From: Halichondria panicea
Taxonomy: Eukaryota; Porifera; Demospongiae; Suberitida; Halichondriidae
DNA: 64,000 nt
Direction: 5' to 3'
Assembly (NCBI RefSeq): GCF_963675165.1
Contig: NC_087392.1
Coordinates: 3,989,442-4,053,441 of the forward strand
Shown here: positions 1 through 11,279 of the stretch, piece by piece
Layout of the letters: every line of letters starts with the position of its first letter
How positions within the stretch are numbered: the stretch's first letter is position 1
Notes under the pieces: generated by a model
Database searches by the model: none
What the model saw: only the letters and a program-made list of their open reading frames with translations
What the model was told of the DNA's origin: nothing
Translations under genes and position numbers: made by a program

Positions 1-890
1 TGGCAAAGCTCATGGGAAGATGGTCGTTCAACATCTCTGTCTTTGAGGCAGTGACGAACAATCGGCAGTAGAGGGTGGGTGGGCTCAATTAGTCTGATGT
101 GAAATTGTCTTCTATCTATCTCAGGTACTGGAACATACGCTCGAATTGCTTGATTCGGAAATTGTAGATCAAACACTTCTCTTGTTTCAAATCGATCAGT
201 TGGCTTTGGAAAGTGTCGAGTTGTGATCTGAACTAGCAAAACACCAAATGAGAAGTTGTCTAGATGCTCTGTGTACACTGGTGGTTCGTTTAGTGCCTCG
301 GGTGACATGAAGGCTGGTGTTCCCGGGCATGTGGTCATTGTAGCTAGTCGATTGACGTTTATGTCCCTGAATTTGGACATTCCGAAATCGGTGATTTTGG
401 CTCGACTGCCTGCAATCAGTAGGACATTGTTACTGGAGAGGTCGCGATGGATGATCCCATTGGAGTGGAGAAAGGTAAGTGCTTGAGCTATGTCATAGGA
501 GAGGTTGATTTGGATGTGATAGGGAATGTCTCCAGGTGATGACTCCAGGAAGTGTGTCAGACTCTCGTCCATGAGTTCCATGAGAAGAACTGGTGCATTT
601 GTGTCGGGATCGCGATACGTCCCTAGGTACTGTACAATGTTGGGGTGGTTGATGCGACTCAGAAATGCACACTCTGTTTCGAATCTTCTAAACGGGTGTC
701 TATGTTCTTTGCCAGGATCGGGAGCAATCATTTGGAAGAGCACTGGATAGAGTAGCTTGGCAGCACAGAGTAGCTGGTCACACTTGGCTTTACACACTGC
801 CCCATAGGAGCCAGTACCAAGGGTGTCATTCTTGAAGAGTTGCACATTTTGGAAGATGTACTCTTGTTCACGGCCATTTCTATCAGCCAT
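1..890 (-). CDS. Kinase-coiled coil-Kelch protein, copy D, N-terminal kinase part, cut by window edge
   Basis: The minus-strand frame is open from ATG at 888-890 to the window edge (296 codons), with no stop or frameshift when read base by base. It encodes a full serine/threonine or TKL-type protein kinase domain: glycine loop LGTGSYGAV, the ATP-binding lysine in CAAKLL, catalytic loop HRDLSSNN, metal-binding TDFGMS and MSPEAL in place of APE. It matches the complete copy at 12829-15060 residue for residue over long stretches. It keeps Arg (CGA) at the codon that is TGA in the two broken copies. The coiled-coil and Kelch parts would lie left of the window. All hallmark kinase residues are present, so it is probably active. 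The substrate is unknown. Confidence 0.85.
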   Translation of the reverse strand, partial: MADRNGREQEYIFQNVQLFKNDTLGTGSYGAVCKAKCDQLLCAAKLLYPVLFQMIAPDPGKEHRHPFRRFETECAFLSRINHPNIVQYLGTYRDPDTNAPVLLMELMDESLTHFLESSPGDIPYHIQINLSYDIAQALTFLHSNGIIHRDLSSNNVLLIAGSRAKITDFGMSKFRDINVNRLATMTTCPGTPAFMSPEALNEPPVYTEHLDNFSFGVLLVQITTRHFPKPTDRFETREVFDLQFPNQAIRAYVPVPEIDRRQFHIRLIEPTHPLLPIVRHCLKDRDVERPSSHELC

Positions 891-1346
891 TGTTTTAGGT
901 TTCCTTACTAACCAAACATACTAACCAAACCGGCTTTGCAAATTATACAGCTGTATTTTAATTTTTCAGTTTAGAGTAATTATTAACAGTTTGTTTTCTC
1001 ACTATCTCATATACACATACAAACGTTTTCATTTTTCATTCTGTGGACTGAGTCAATTCCCCCTTGTGTTTCATATAATTATAAGGTCGCTTTGCAAATA
1101 ATTATGTGGAAGGTTATACGTTAGGCTGTCTCAGAATGAAATGCATAACGATAATAAAGGACTGGAATGTTTCCATAAGTTTGCAATTGCAATAGCAGTT
1201 CTTAATAGGTGTATACAGTCTATTTGTATCCTCTGTAAAATGTGACTGGCTAACTATTATTGTGATGCTATCAAAATCGTAAAATACTAATGCACACTTT
1301 TTGAACGTATTTGTACTACATACTGAGCACCTCCTATCCACTACAG

Positions 1347-1533
1347 ATGATGAGCTCAACAAGAGGATGGACGAATGGTGGACCTTCGCCAGGCCGCCAA
1401 CCATCCCCTACTTCTGAGACACCACTACACTGACGACACCCTATATACACTGCATGGTGGGGGCCATCCTAAAAGGAGTCCAGTCACAGATGCTCATCCT
1501 AACCTGCATGGTGTGGGAGCCTCTTCCTCAGAG
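1347..1533 (+). pseudogene. SMARCAD1: SMARCAD1-like SNF2 ATPase exon fragment (copy next to kinase D)
   Basis: After an acceptor-like CACTACAG, the plus strand reads MVDLRQAANHPLLLRHHYTD. This resembles the segment around RKMANHPLL..YYT of SMARCAD1/Fun30 chromatin remodelers. The upstream part is out of frame and the exon is alone, so it is a remnant. The same segment recurs right of the complete kinase gene at 15304-15480. It is opposite in strand to the kinase genes. Confidence 0.6.
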
Positions 1534-1640
1534 GGTGAGTGTACACTGCACGTTGAGTTTGTACGACAATTAGACAATTTGTCGCACATTTTTTTGCTCA
1601 GCTATTAAAATAAGAAAATATACACCAACGAAATTACTCG

Positions 1641-3363
1641 CTATGCAGCAACTCTTAACAAAACAATTTTGTTCGTGTACAGTATACTATACAAGAAGAA
1701 CAAGTTAGGCACTATGCAAAGTAATATTTCACATTTTCTTAGTGTATGATTTCCTCCCACCACCATCAGTTTGTTCCCAGGAATGACAGCAGTTAGGCAC
1801 GATGATCGAGGTGTCGACATTAGGCTGACAACAGTCCATGATGTCATGTTGTACTGATATAATATTATGTCCTTATGTCTATTAATGGAGTAATCCCTCC
1901 CACCCACTGCCAGCAAATGGCCATTGACAGTAACAAGAGAGGACCAGCTAACTGGCAAGGTGGAAATCTTCTCCCATATAGCTGAGCTTGGCTTGGGACT
2001 GAGTTAGTTGTCTTAATGATAATGAATGCTTCTCTTGATCATCATCAGCTCATTGGTGTATGTACACATAGTCTCCACAGATCGTTGTTGATGGTTGATT
2101 GGTACAGGTATGGAGCTAACAATATACCATTGCATGACAATATTAACAGTGTTTAATATTTCGACAGTAGTTAAAATGTTTGAATCACGTGATCCCTCAG
2201 CCACTACTAGTGTGTTGTTAGTGTACACAGCTCCAGATGTCAATCGTCCAGTTGGCATGGGAGGGAAGTGTTTAACCCATTTGTTGCTATTGTAGCTGTA
2301 TAGAGTTTATTACTATAGCGCTGTGTGTCTGACCGTCCCCCCACAGTTGTGAGCATTTCATCAATGCAGACAATAGCGAAGTACGTGTTAGGGCAAGGTG
2401 GTAACTCATGCCAGTGATTTTTGCTTAACTCAAGAACAGTTTTACTTGCACCTGACTTGAAGTATGCCTTGTCTCCAATCACGGCTGATGATCCATACCT
2501 CATATTATCAGGTGCATCAGGTAGTGACTCTATTGTAATAGGTTTCATTGATGTAGCTGGTCTTCTATTTTGTAGTGCAACTTGCAATAAATGAATTGGT
2601 GCATTCGAATCGATGAATCGTGAATTTCCTCGTTTTGCTTGCCAATGTTTGTCTCAGTTGAGTCACTTCTCTGTCTCGTTGATCGATAGTTTGTCGGAGG
2701 GCAGCAGTGTTCTCCTCACTTAATTGCAACTCTTGGTTGAGTCTCCTCAGCTGTCTCTACCTGGCTTCAGCCTCGTGTTGAAGGGTTTGGTTTTCTCGTG
2801 TTGCTTGGCCTAGTCTTGCAGTTAGTTGACCAATTTCAATGTAATTTGTATGTAACTGCTCATTGTTTTGTTTTATTGTCTCTCTATTTGTTTGTGCTTG
2901 TGTGTCTTTCTCCGTAATTTGCTCATTCTTTTCTGTTATAATGTGTTGATTTGCTTGCATGTAGTTGTTCATCTTTCTCTCTGAGCATCTGGTGCAGGTC
3001 TTGTTGAGAGCTTTCTTGGTACTGTGGTGTCCTCTTGAGAGCATCTATAGTGTTTGGCAAAGCTGTTGGGAAGATGGTCATTCAACATCTCTGTCTTTGA
3101 GGCAATGACGAGCAATCAAAAGGAGAGGGTTGGTTGGCTCAATCAGGCTGATGTGGGCTTGTCTTCTGTCTATCTCAGGTACTGGAACATACGCTTGAAT
3201 TGCTTGGTTCGGAAATCGCATCTCAAATACTTCTCTTGTTTCAAATCGATCTGTTGGCTTTAGAAACTGTCGAGTTGTGGTCTGAACTAGAAGCACACCA
3301 AATGAGAAATTGTCTAGTTTCTCTGTGTACACTGGTAGTTCATTTAGTGCCTCGGGACACATG
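1641..3363 (-). pseudogene. Kinase-coiled coil-Kelch copy C, 5'-truncated and frameshifted
   Basis: Read right to left, this copy begins inside the kinase C-lobe (at ..CPEALNELPVYTEKLDNFSF), so the whole N-lobe, HRD and DFG are missing. The C-lobe ends at a TGA just after HCLKDRDVE. The coiled coil (frame ending at 2757) and three Kelch blocks (2587-2240, 2258-2013, 1958-1641) follow in shifting frames. Homology with the intact copy stops abruptly near 3363. The truncation, shared nonsense codon and frameshifts make a functional product very unlikely. Confidence 0.85.
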
Positions 3364-4344
3364 GAATATCAAATGTTGTTTAAGTGGATTCGCAGAGAGT
3401 AAAAAAAACTATAGTGAATACACAAGTATATAAACATCTATAATTATATACATGATCGAAATCGGTAAGGTTGTATACGCGTCGTCGTATGGATGCATGA
3501 CATTGTTGAATTCTAGATGCTTTTGTTTTGTTGAGAGGGGTAGGATCTGGTTGACTTGCATTTGTTCTTACAAGCTTTTTGCTTCACATCCTAAAAAGAC
3601 AATCACTTTAAAAAACATGCAACAGAACTGCATTCAAGAATTTTGTGGTACAGACGGCCCTCACATGGTTATATGCACCGATTGAAAAAGAACAACCCCG
3701 TCTAGCTCTACAACCGAAGTGAATATTTCGCACGTAAAGCCAATGGAAAAATGCTGATGTCGTCCTGTCAAGAGCAGATTCTGCATCAAACTACTTTTCT
3801 AAGTTCCCTTTCACGCTGAAAAAGAAAGGAGGTATGTAAGAGACTTGGAACATTGTGTGTCTATCGTTTGTTTGTTAATTAAGTAAATTTGTGACGTCAT
3901 GCCAGTCTATAAGCATGGTTAGTTTTTTGGTGTGCCACGTGGAGCTTGAAAGAGAACTGAAATAATTAAGAACTGTTGTGTGTCTATGTCTTTGCGTGTT
4001 GGCCGGCTCTGTTGACTGTCTCTATAGTTAAAAAGTCAAGCTACCAGTGACTAGCTAGTCCTACATAGATTGTTCTATCCGCTCGGTGACATCCACATGA
4101 TGTCGTATTAGCATGCTGATAGGCCGGGCACGCCCAGTAAAGAGTGGGCATTGAGTGAGTACGTGGGACAACTCCACACTGTTACCAGACCCTTCTTCTA
4201 GTGAATAGGCGTGGCTTGCAAGACTAAATTATTGTGTTTTTCAGCAAACAAAATTAATGTTTATTTGCTCTTTTCTCGTATACAGTTCACAATTTTTACT
4301 ACTATGCTCCCCCCACCCCCACCCCCACACCTTGCACACCCCAC
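3364..4344. other. Noncoding stretch, no gene recognised
   Basis: An open frame at 3452-3685 (+) gives 77 residues that match nothing I know. It includes Cys-rich and FCGTDGPHMV text, but I cannot assign it. A C-rich run CCCCCCACCCCCACCCCCAC precedes the SMARCAD1-like exon. Confidence 0.4.
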
Positions 4345-4540
4345 AAAGAGTGGACGAGTCGAGTTCCTATTACCAGAAGCAAGTGAGACAGGCCAAGCAG
4401 ATAATGACACCCTTTACACTGCAGAGGCTCCAGTCACAAGTACCGAGTCAGCTCTCAACCAAAGTATCCAGTACGAAGTATTGTCAGCTGACGGAGACTC
4501 AGTGGAGGGGCGTGATGAAGAGGTCATTCAGGGTCAATAA
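4345..4540 (+). pseudogene. SMARCAD1: SMARCAD1-like exon fragment (AKQIMTPF segment)
   Basis: One plus-strand frame reads VRQAKQIMTPFTLQRLQSQV and then SQLSTKVSSTKYCQLTETQW. This resembles the SMARCAD1 stretch AHAKQIIKPFILRR..V..QLPPK, which sits a little N-terminal of the ANHPLL segment found at 1347 and 15304. No intact neighbouring exon is visible. It lies just beyond the 3' end of kinase copy B, so the two SMARCAD1 exon types flank an antisense kinase gene. Similarity is from memory of the family, not an alignment. Confidence 0.6.
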
Positions 4541-4965
4541 GGGCCGACATGGTGTTAGGAGACCGTGGTTAGTTTGTGTGGGTTAGTCGTAAGAGATGCA
4601 GTGGGTGTGGTTTGATTTTCAGAGATTGCTTCCGTTCATAGTCCCTCAAACATTGTGTGTTGTACTTGTAAAAGCCTTGTTCTCATGCTGATTTTTTTGC
4701 TATGTCGAAAAGTACGACCTACTTTAAGGTATATACACTGCTTCCGCATGCGCAAATAGCACAAAATATTTAAGCTAAATGCACAGGCACATTACGTGAC
4801 TGTTGTTGAGCGTAGTTTTTTGGCGCATCAATATTTGCCGAGTGGTTTAATTATGTGGTAGATCTAGACCAGCTGGACTGGAGTCAGTTTTTGCTGATAT
4901 TTTAATTAACACATTAACTTACTGACTTATACTGTTTGATATTACAATAAGACACAAAGAACAAG

Positions 4966-7218
4966 TTAGGCACTATACACAAAAGTAGCTATTTCACATT
5001 TTCTAAGTGTAACATCTCCACCCACCACCATCAGTTTGTTCCCTGGGAGGGCAGCAGTGAGGCAAAATGATCGAGGTGTTGACATTTGACTAATGACAGT
5101 CCATGATGTCATATTATTGTACTGATATAATATTATGTCCTTAGTTCTGGAGTTCACTCCACCCACTGCCAGCAGGTTGCCATTGACCGTAACAAGAGTG
5201 GAATCGCTAACCGGCAAAGGGGCAATCTTCTCCCATATAGCTGAGCTTGGCTCGGACTGAGTTAGTTGTTTTAATAAGCATTTGTATACTGAATACTTCT
5301 CTTGATCATCATTAGCTCGTGAGTGTATGTACACATAGTCTCCACAGATCGTTGCTGATGGTTGATGACTTCACACCGGTAACGGGGTACAACTGGACCA
5401 TTGCTTTTCCTCCGTGTTCAGTATCTCTACAGTAGATAAACTAACTAGATTTACTCCCCCTGCCACTACGAGTGATTTGTTAGCATACACAGCTCCTGGC
5501 TTGTCCCGTTTAGTTGGCATAGGAGGAAACTTGTGTTCAACCCATTTGTTGTCATCGTATTTGTACAATGGATTACTAGATTGATTTGTTCCTGATTGTC
5601 CCCCCACAGTTGTGAGTACGTTATCAACACTGACAATAGTGAACAATTTGTTAGGGCAAGGTGGTAACTCCAACCAGCGATGGTTGCTGTTTAAAGTATA
5701 AACAGTATTATTTACATTTAACTTAATGTATGTCTTGTTTTCGATCACAGCTGATGATCCATGAATCATATCCACATCTGTTGTAGTTAATGGGTCCCAT
5801 GTCACTTCAACAGGTTTTTTTAGTATAGCTTGAGGTTGTTTCTCCTTATCTTCATGTGCAATTTGAGTCGATAAATCGGGAATTTCCTCGTTTTTCTTGA
5901 CAAAGTTTGTCTCAGTTCAGTCAATTCTCTGTTTCGTTGATCGATGGTTTGATGTAGGGTAGCAATGTTCTTCTCACTTGCTTGTAACTCTTGGTTGAGT
6001 CTCCTCAGCTGTCTCCCTGATTTCAGCCTCCTGTTTAAGAGTTAATTTGTCTTGCTGGAGAGATTGCTTTTCCGTTTTCTTTGCATTTATCTGTCGGTCT
6101 TTAGCTGTGATTAGCTTATCTTTTTCAGTTATAATATTTTCGTTTGTTTGTAGCTGTTCATCTTTAGCTTTTATTTGCTCATCTTTTTTTCTTACTAGCT
6201 GTTGATTTGTTTGTAGTTGTTTGTTTTTTTCTGTTATAAGCTGTTGTTTTGAGTGTAGTTGTTGATCTTTTTCTCTGAGCATCTGGTGCACGTCTTGTTT
6301 GGAGTTTTCCTGGTACCGTGGTGTCCTTTTGAGAGCATCCAGTGTTTTGCAAAGCTGTTGGGAAGATGGTCATTCAACATCTCTGTCTTTGAGGCAGTGA
6401 CAAGCAATCGGCAATAGAGGGTGGGTTGGCTCAATCAGGCTGATGTGGGCTTCTCGTCTTTCCAGTTCTGGAATTGTTACTTTAGTTTCAGATGGATTTT
6501 GTGGATATGAAAGTTGAATACTTTCAATTGGCTTTGGAAATTGTCGAGTTGTGATTTGAATTAGAAGCACACCAAATGAGAAGTTGTCTAGTTTCTCTGT
6601 GTACACTGGTGGTTCGTTTAGTGCCTCGGGTGACATGAAGGCTTGTGTTCCTGGGCATGTGGTCATTGTGGCTAGTCGGTTGATGTTTATGTCCGTGAAT
6701 TCGGACATTCCAAAATCAGTGACTTTGGCTCGAGTGCCTGCAATCAGTAGGACATTGTTGCTAGAGAGATCGCCATGGATAATCCCATTGGAGTGAAGAA
6801 AGGCAAGTGCTTGAGCTATGTCATAGGAGAGGTTGACTTGGATGTGGTAGGGAATGTCTCCAGGTGATGACTCCAGGAAGTGTGTCAGACTCTCGTCCAT
6901 GAGCTCCATGAGGAGAACTGGTGCATTTGTGTCGGGATCACGATAGGTCCCCAGGTACTGTACAATGTTGGGGTGGTTGATGCGACTTAGAAATGCGCAC
7001 TCCGTTTCGAATCTTCTAAACGGGTGTCTATGTTCTTTACCATGATCGGGAGCAGTCATTTGGAAGAACTCTGGATTGAGTAGCTTGGCAGCACAAAATA
7101 GCTGGTCACACTTGGCTTTACACACTGCCCCGTAGGAGCCAGTACCAAGCATCTTGTTTTTAAAGAGTTCAACCTTTTGGAATGTATACTCTCGTTCATG
7201 GTCTTGTCTCTTAGCCAT
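4966..7218 (-). pseudogene. Kinase-coiled coil-Kelch copy B, full length but broken
   Basis: The ATG at 7216-7218 opens a 282-codon kinase frame with glycine loop, lysine and DFG (TDFGMS). The catalytic loop is HGDLSSNN, so the HRD arginine is lost. The frame stops at TGA (6370-6372) where the intact copy has Arg. Beyond it the coiled coil continues in the same frame to about 6000. A 2-base deletion then shifts it to a stop at 5974, a 1-base deletion near 5890 restores the frame, and another TGA near 5371 replaces a Pro codon inside the Kelch part. The last block ends at 4966. A kinase-only 282-residue product could still be made, but the HGD loop and four lesions argue for decay. Confidence 0.85.
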
Positions 7219-7439
7219 AGCTACTAAACTTGTTAGTACAGTTTTAGTTATGTCACAGTTTTAATGTGCACAGTTTTAAGCTAGCTAGAAATTTGGGTGA
7301 ATTATTTTGTGTACGTGCTTTTTGGGTGTGTTAGGAATTTGCAGTTTATTCATGAGTGATTTGCATCATGTTGTACCATGGTTACGTTAATAATGATTAT
7401 AATTATGTTTTTTGTTCGCCTTTTTGTGTATGTCATTGT

Positions 7440-7486
7440 GTATGTCTTTTTACCACATACTGAGCACCCCTATATCCACTACAGTT
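7440..7486 (+). other. Remnant of SMARCAD1-like intron end beside kinase B
   Basis: TACTGAGCACCCCTATATCC and the following CACTACAG match the sequence just before the SMARCAD1-like exon at 1347 and, less closely, the one at 15304. The exon itself is missing. Sequence changes at about 7487 into the end of the gypsy-containing block. Confidence 0.45.
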
Positions 7487-8426
7487 GATTGCTAATGGGC
7501 GTAATGGTTGTAATATCTTAATAACCGTTGGGTATATTTCAGTTGACAAAAACCATATTAGTAACACGAGGGAGAGCTACAGCTAGCTGCGCATGTGTGC
7601 ACAAAACCATTGAATAAATACAGAACGTAATATAACAAATACTACACTAAATACAAAAACATATTAACTAATTAAGGATATATATAATTATGTGAGAGCT
7701 ACAATAATTACAAAAATCGAAGTTCGTTCAGTTTGTACTATAACCTCACGTATTACCGTAATAGTTCAGCCGTTGTTGAGATCTTCCAGGGTATGTTTTT
7801 CGGGGAACCTGGTCAGGGGTTTAAGGTGCATCCCCAGAACTGGGAGTTTCACTGTTGATGGAGTAGCAACGGTATCGTGGAACAGATCAAGATCAGCGAA
7901 AGTGTCTACATCAGTGGCATTGTTATCGAATTCGTTATCCAGTTCATTAGTTTCGTTCGCGAGTTCGTAGGATCTGGAACCTTTAGCTTCCTTACATGGT
8001 CTTGATGACGTCGGACCAATCTATTGTCATGGAGTCTGACCATAATTATAGGAAACTGGTCCGGTGACTTTTTCTATAGACCTTGATATCCACTTGGGGC
8101 CTGTGCCAAACCCTCTGACATACACACTCTCTCCCTCTCGGAAAACTCAGTTACGATTTGAATCATGAGCATGCTTCTGTTGTGATTGTCGTTGTTCGAC
8201 TTGCCTAGTCAAGCTGGGTGTTAACATGTCTAACCGTGTCCTGAGACGTCTACCTTGCAGTAATTCTGCCGGTGTCACACCAGTAGTACTTTGAGGGGTC
8301 GCTCTGTACGCCATCAAAACCTCGGCCAATCGTTCCTCCATTGCACCAGCAGTTACTTTCTTTAGGCCTTTTTTTACGATTTGAACGGCCCTTTTTCGGC
8401 AAGCCCATTAGTGGCAGGGTGGTATG

Positions 8427-9229
8427 TAGCCTCGGTCCCAGGCCGATTTTTTTTTAATAGAACGAAGTTGAAAAACACGGCCTGGTATTGATTGTATCTG
8501 GGCGTGGCAGGAACAGGAAACAAAAGCAGAGATTCTTTACATTTTGTTTCCTGCTTTTTTTCTGTAATACTAAAGGTGTACGTAGAGGCATTTTACTCCC
8601 GTAAAAGTTACAGTAATTTAGCTCCGTGTCATGTTCTCAATTTATAGCTAGCTAGCTATGGCATGCAACACATTGTCTTGTTTGAAGCAAGATGGCCTCA
8701 CTCTCATGGCAGAACAGGCCCAGGCTCTCAAGCTCCTGTTTGAGGGAAGGGACGTGTTTATCTGGTTCCCAACAGGGTATGGCAAGTCTCTCTGCTATAT
8801 CAGTTGCTACCCTTTTTAATGGACTACAAGCTAGGTAGGACCAAGGCTCCTCCTGTTGACAAAAGTGTTGTTCTTGTTAATTGTCTCTCCCCTTGTATCT
8901 CTCATCATGAGACTCATGATTGACCAGATCAGGAGTCTAAACAATAGAGGTGTTTCTGCTGCCATCCTCAGTAGCAATAAAGGAATCGACAAAGATTTGG
9001 TTGCCACTGCCAAAGAAGTGTCTTCTGGGAAGTATTTCCTGCTGTATACTGCCCCAGAGGCTGTTGTTGAAGACCACTGTTGGAGGATTCATTTTTTGTT
9101 GTACCACAAGTCAATTTGTTTTTATGTATTAAAAAACCACGCCCAGATCACGCCCAAATACAATCAATACCAGGCCTAGTAGGCGACCTAGCGTTCAATT
9201 GGAGACGGATCGGCCTGGGGTCGAGGCTA
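8427..9229 (+). mobile_element. Pack-MULE-like nonautonomous DNA transposon with captured RecQ fragment
   Basis: The 803-bp insert is bounded by perfect 9-bp duplications GGTGGTATG at 8418-8426 and 9230-9238. Terminal inverted repeats start TAGCCTCG, followed by CCCAGGCCGAT. A second inverted block inside them (GGCCTGGTATTGATTGTAT, then TGGGCGTG) matches at both ends. A 9-bp target duplication, long inverted repeats and a gene fragment inside are the hallmarks of Mutator-type Pack elements. Removing insert plus one duplication restores the integrase motif APYHPATNGLAE, which proves the insertion. No transposase is present. Confidence 0.85.
8659..9100 (+). pseudogene. RecQ-family DNA helicase fragment inside the transposon
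   Basis: The plus frame from ATG at 8659 reads MAEQAQALKLLFEGRDVF and then the Walker A-type FPTGYGKSLCY. A 1-base shift near 8880 leads to VSPLVSLIMRLMIDQIRSL and GVSAAILSSN, then TAPEAV. This order (Q-motif region, motif I, motif Ia) fits a RecQ helicase N-terminal half. Only about 145 codons are present and the DEAH box region is not complete, so it cannot be a working helicase. It lies wholly between the transposon ends. Confidence 0.75.
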
Positions 9230-9649
9230 GGTGGTATGGGGCAGAAGAGATGTGTTTGATGCCAGTGTTTGTCAGAAACGTTTCAAACTCTTCGCTTACA
9301 AAACAAGGCCCATTATCGGTAACAAGTGTTTCAGGTAGGCCAAACTGAAAAAACAAAGTTTTAGCGATGTGGATGACCGTACTGGAGGTGGCTGAATTCG
9401 TCGGGTATGCCTCAATCCATTTCGAGTGTGAATCGATGACGATCAGGATCATTTTGCCTTGAAACGGGCCAGCAAAGTCCATATGTAGTCGAACCCATGC
9501 AGGGTCTGGATGGCCAACTCCATGGTTGCAGTGGTGTTGCTGGTGGATCCGGCTGTTGCTGTTGACATGGTACACACTGTTGTATGGATTTCTCGATGTC
9601 GGAATCTAGTCCTGGCCACCAAACGTACATTCTGGTGAGTGCCTTCGTC

Positions 9650-11160
9650 CTAGTCATCATATCTGCATGGGTGGCCTTCGTGAAGTTCTTGGAGAACCGC
9701 TTGTCGGCCTTGCGGTGGTACAACCACCCGAGCTCCCCATAAAACACAACCTTGGTAAACTGACAGTTCTGTCTGTTTTGAAGAAAAAACGGATAATTCT
9801 TTGCTGGTTTCTCGAGGCCAACCGTGTTCGATGTAGTCTTTCACTTTTCGCATCTGCATTTCCGTGGTCCTGAGTTTTTCAAGGTAATGGAGTACTCGTA
9901 TGCTGACAGTAGCAATGACCACCTACGAATTCGAGCAGAAGCCTGAGCCGATGTGGGTTTGTATTGATGCAACAAGGATAACAATGGTTTGTGGTCCGTC
10001 ACCAATTCAAAACAATGTCCAAACACATATGAATGAAACTTTTTTACCCCAAAGACCAGAGCCAAGGCTTCTCGCTCTATCTGCGCGTAGTTGCATTCAG
10101 CTTTCGACAATGATCGAGACACTACCCAATTGGTCTTTCCAAACCGTCTGGCATGCGGTGTGCCAGCACAGCGCCTATCCCATAGGATGAGGCATCACAC
10201 ATGAGGAGTACAGGTAAGTCGGGGTTGAAATGCACCAATAATGTGTCTTTGGTGAGCAACGTCTTCGAATTGTTCACGACAACTAACTCTTTTAATTCTT
10301 CGTCTAAAGGCAGTTGCAAATATGCTTGGCTTAGATCTAGCTTTGTAAAGGCTTTTCCACCAGCCAGTTTCACAAACAGGTCTTCTACTCGCGGAATCGG
10401 GTACTTATCCAACTTTGCCACCGGATTTACCGGTTGTTTGAAATCCCCAAATGCGCACCCTTCGTTTGTCTGGTTTAAGAACTGCAACAATTGGGGTTGC
10501 CCAGTCTGAATGTTCCACTGGCTCTAGGGTACCCTTTAACACAAGTTTTACAAGTTCAGTTTCCACCATGTCCCGATAAAAATACGGTACACTACGTGCT
10601 CTGAGGAACCGTGGGGAGGAATTTTGGCCTTAAACCCCTTTGCTGTTCCTAGGTCAGAGCCAAACACAGTCCTGTGTTTCTCCATTAGATCGTTAAGGGC
10701 AGCGTTCTGTAACCAAAAAAGTTCGTACCAATTCAACTTCATATCTCTTCAAGCCAATTTCTGCCCAGCAAACTAGGGCCCTCCCCTTTTACAATAAGCA
10801 ATGGAAGGGTCACTTCTTGGCCACCGTACTTTACCCGCACATCTACTGTACCCAAAACTGGGATGGACTCACCCGAATATGAGTGCAGTGTGATAGTCGA
10901 TGTGGCCAGAGTTGCTATCGGCCACTGGTTATGGAAGGTCTGTTCAGACATCAATGTTAGCGACACACCTACGTGTCAATTTCCATATGTACCGGTTTTC
11001 CGTCAACTTGGCTGTGAATGGCTTAGTTTTCTTCGAGGAGTTAATTGCGAACAGTTCATATTCGTCCTCACTATCAGTGCTCTCGGTGACATCATCTTCC
11101 ATCTTGTGTACCTGTCGGTCAGTACTTGTGAGCGACACATGGTATTGAGATGGCTTTTCC
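9650..11160 (-). pseudogene. gypsy pol: protease, RT and RNase H, with RT core deleted
   Basis: The protease end is seen as GPSLLGRNWL near 10745. RT starts with the primer-grip-side motifs KYPIPRVEDLF and FTKLDLSQAYLQLPLDEE. It then jumps from ELVVVNN directly to LLTKDTLLVHFNPDLPVLL, which is the RNase H entry, followed by CDASSYGIGAVL. The YxDD active site and about 170 expected residues between are absent. The RNase H region continues (EREALALVFGVKKFHSYV, TDHKPLL) after a frameshift at about 10122. The integrase zinc-binding region starts at 9730-9650 with MYVWWPGLDSDIE. Confidence 0.8.
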
Positions 11161-11279
11161 TCCCGCAGTTATGACAGATTGCCTCCTTGTACCGGCATTC
11201 GTCGCGTTTATGACCAGTTTTTCCACAACAGAAACAATTTCCAGTAAACTTCTGTGTTCGACCGGTCACTCGACCAGCT

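Larger units (their letters stand above)
8000..9649 (-). pseudogene. gypsy integrase split by a DNA transposon
   Basis: The core is visible as HMDFAGPFQGKMILIVIDSH, then TDNGPCFVSEEFE, giving the two aspartates and downstream Glu expected of a DDE integrase. The reading breaks inside the motif APYHPATNGLAE: the first half ends at about 9239 and the second resumes at about 8417, left of the inserted element. The C-terminal part (MEERLAEVLMAYRATPQSTT and FREGERVYVRGFGTGPKW) lies at 8350-8050. Nonsense codons follow, so the gene was already decaying or decayed later. Confidence 0.8.

Noticed and set aside
256..750. Plus-strand ORFs opposite kinase copy D
   Set aside because: They are shadows of the minus-strand kinase frame with no motif of their own.
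3452..3685. 77-aa plus-strand ORF
   Set aside because: No family resemblance, splice context or conserved neighbour; kept only as part of a noncoding stretch.
4211..4540. Proline-run ORF (109 aa) on the plus strand
   Set aside because: It is the wrong frame of the SMARCAD1-like exon; the other frame carries the recognisable AKQIMTPF text.
8659..9100. RecQ fragment as a bacterial gene acquired by transfer
   Set aside because: It is enclosed exactly by transposon ends and frameshifted; capture from a host RecQ gene is simpler.
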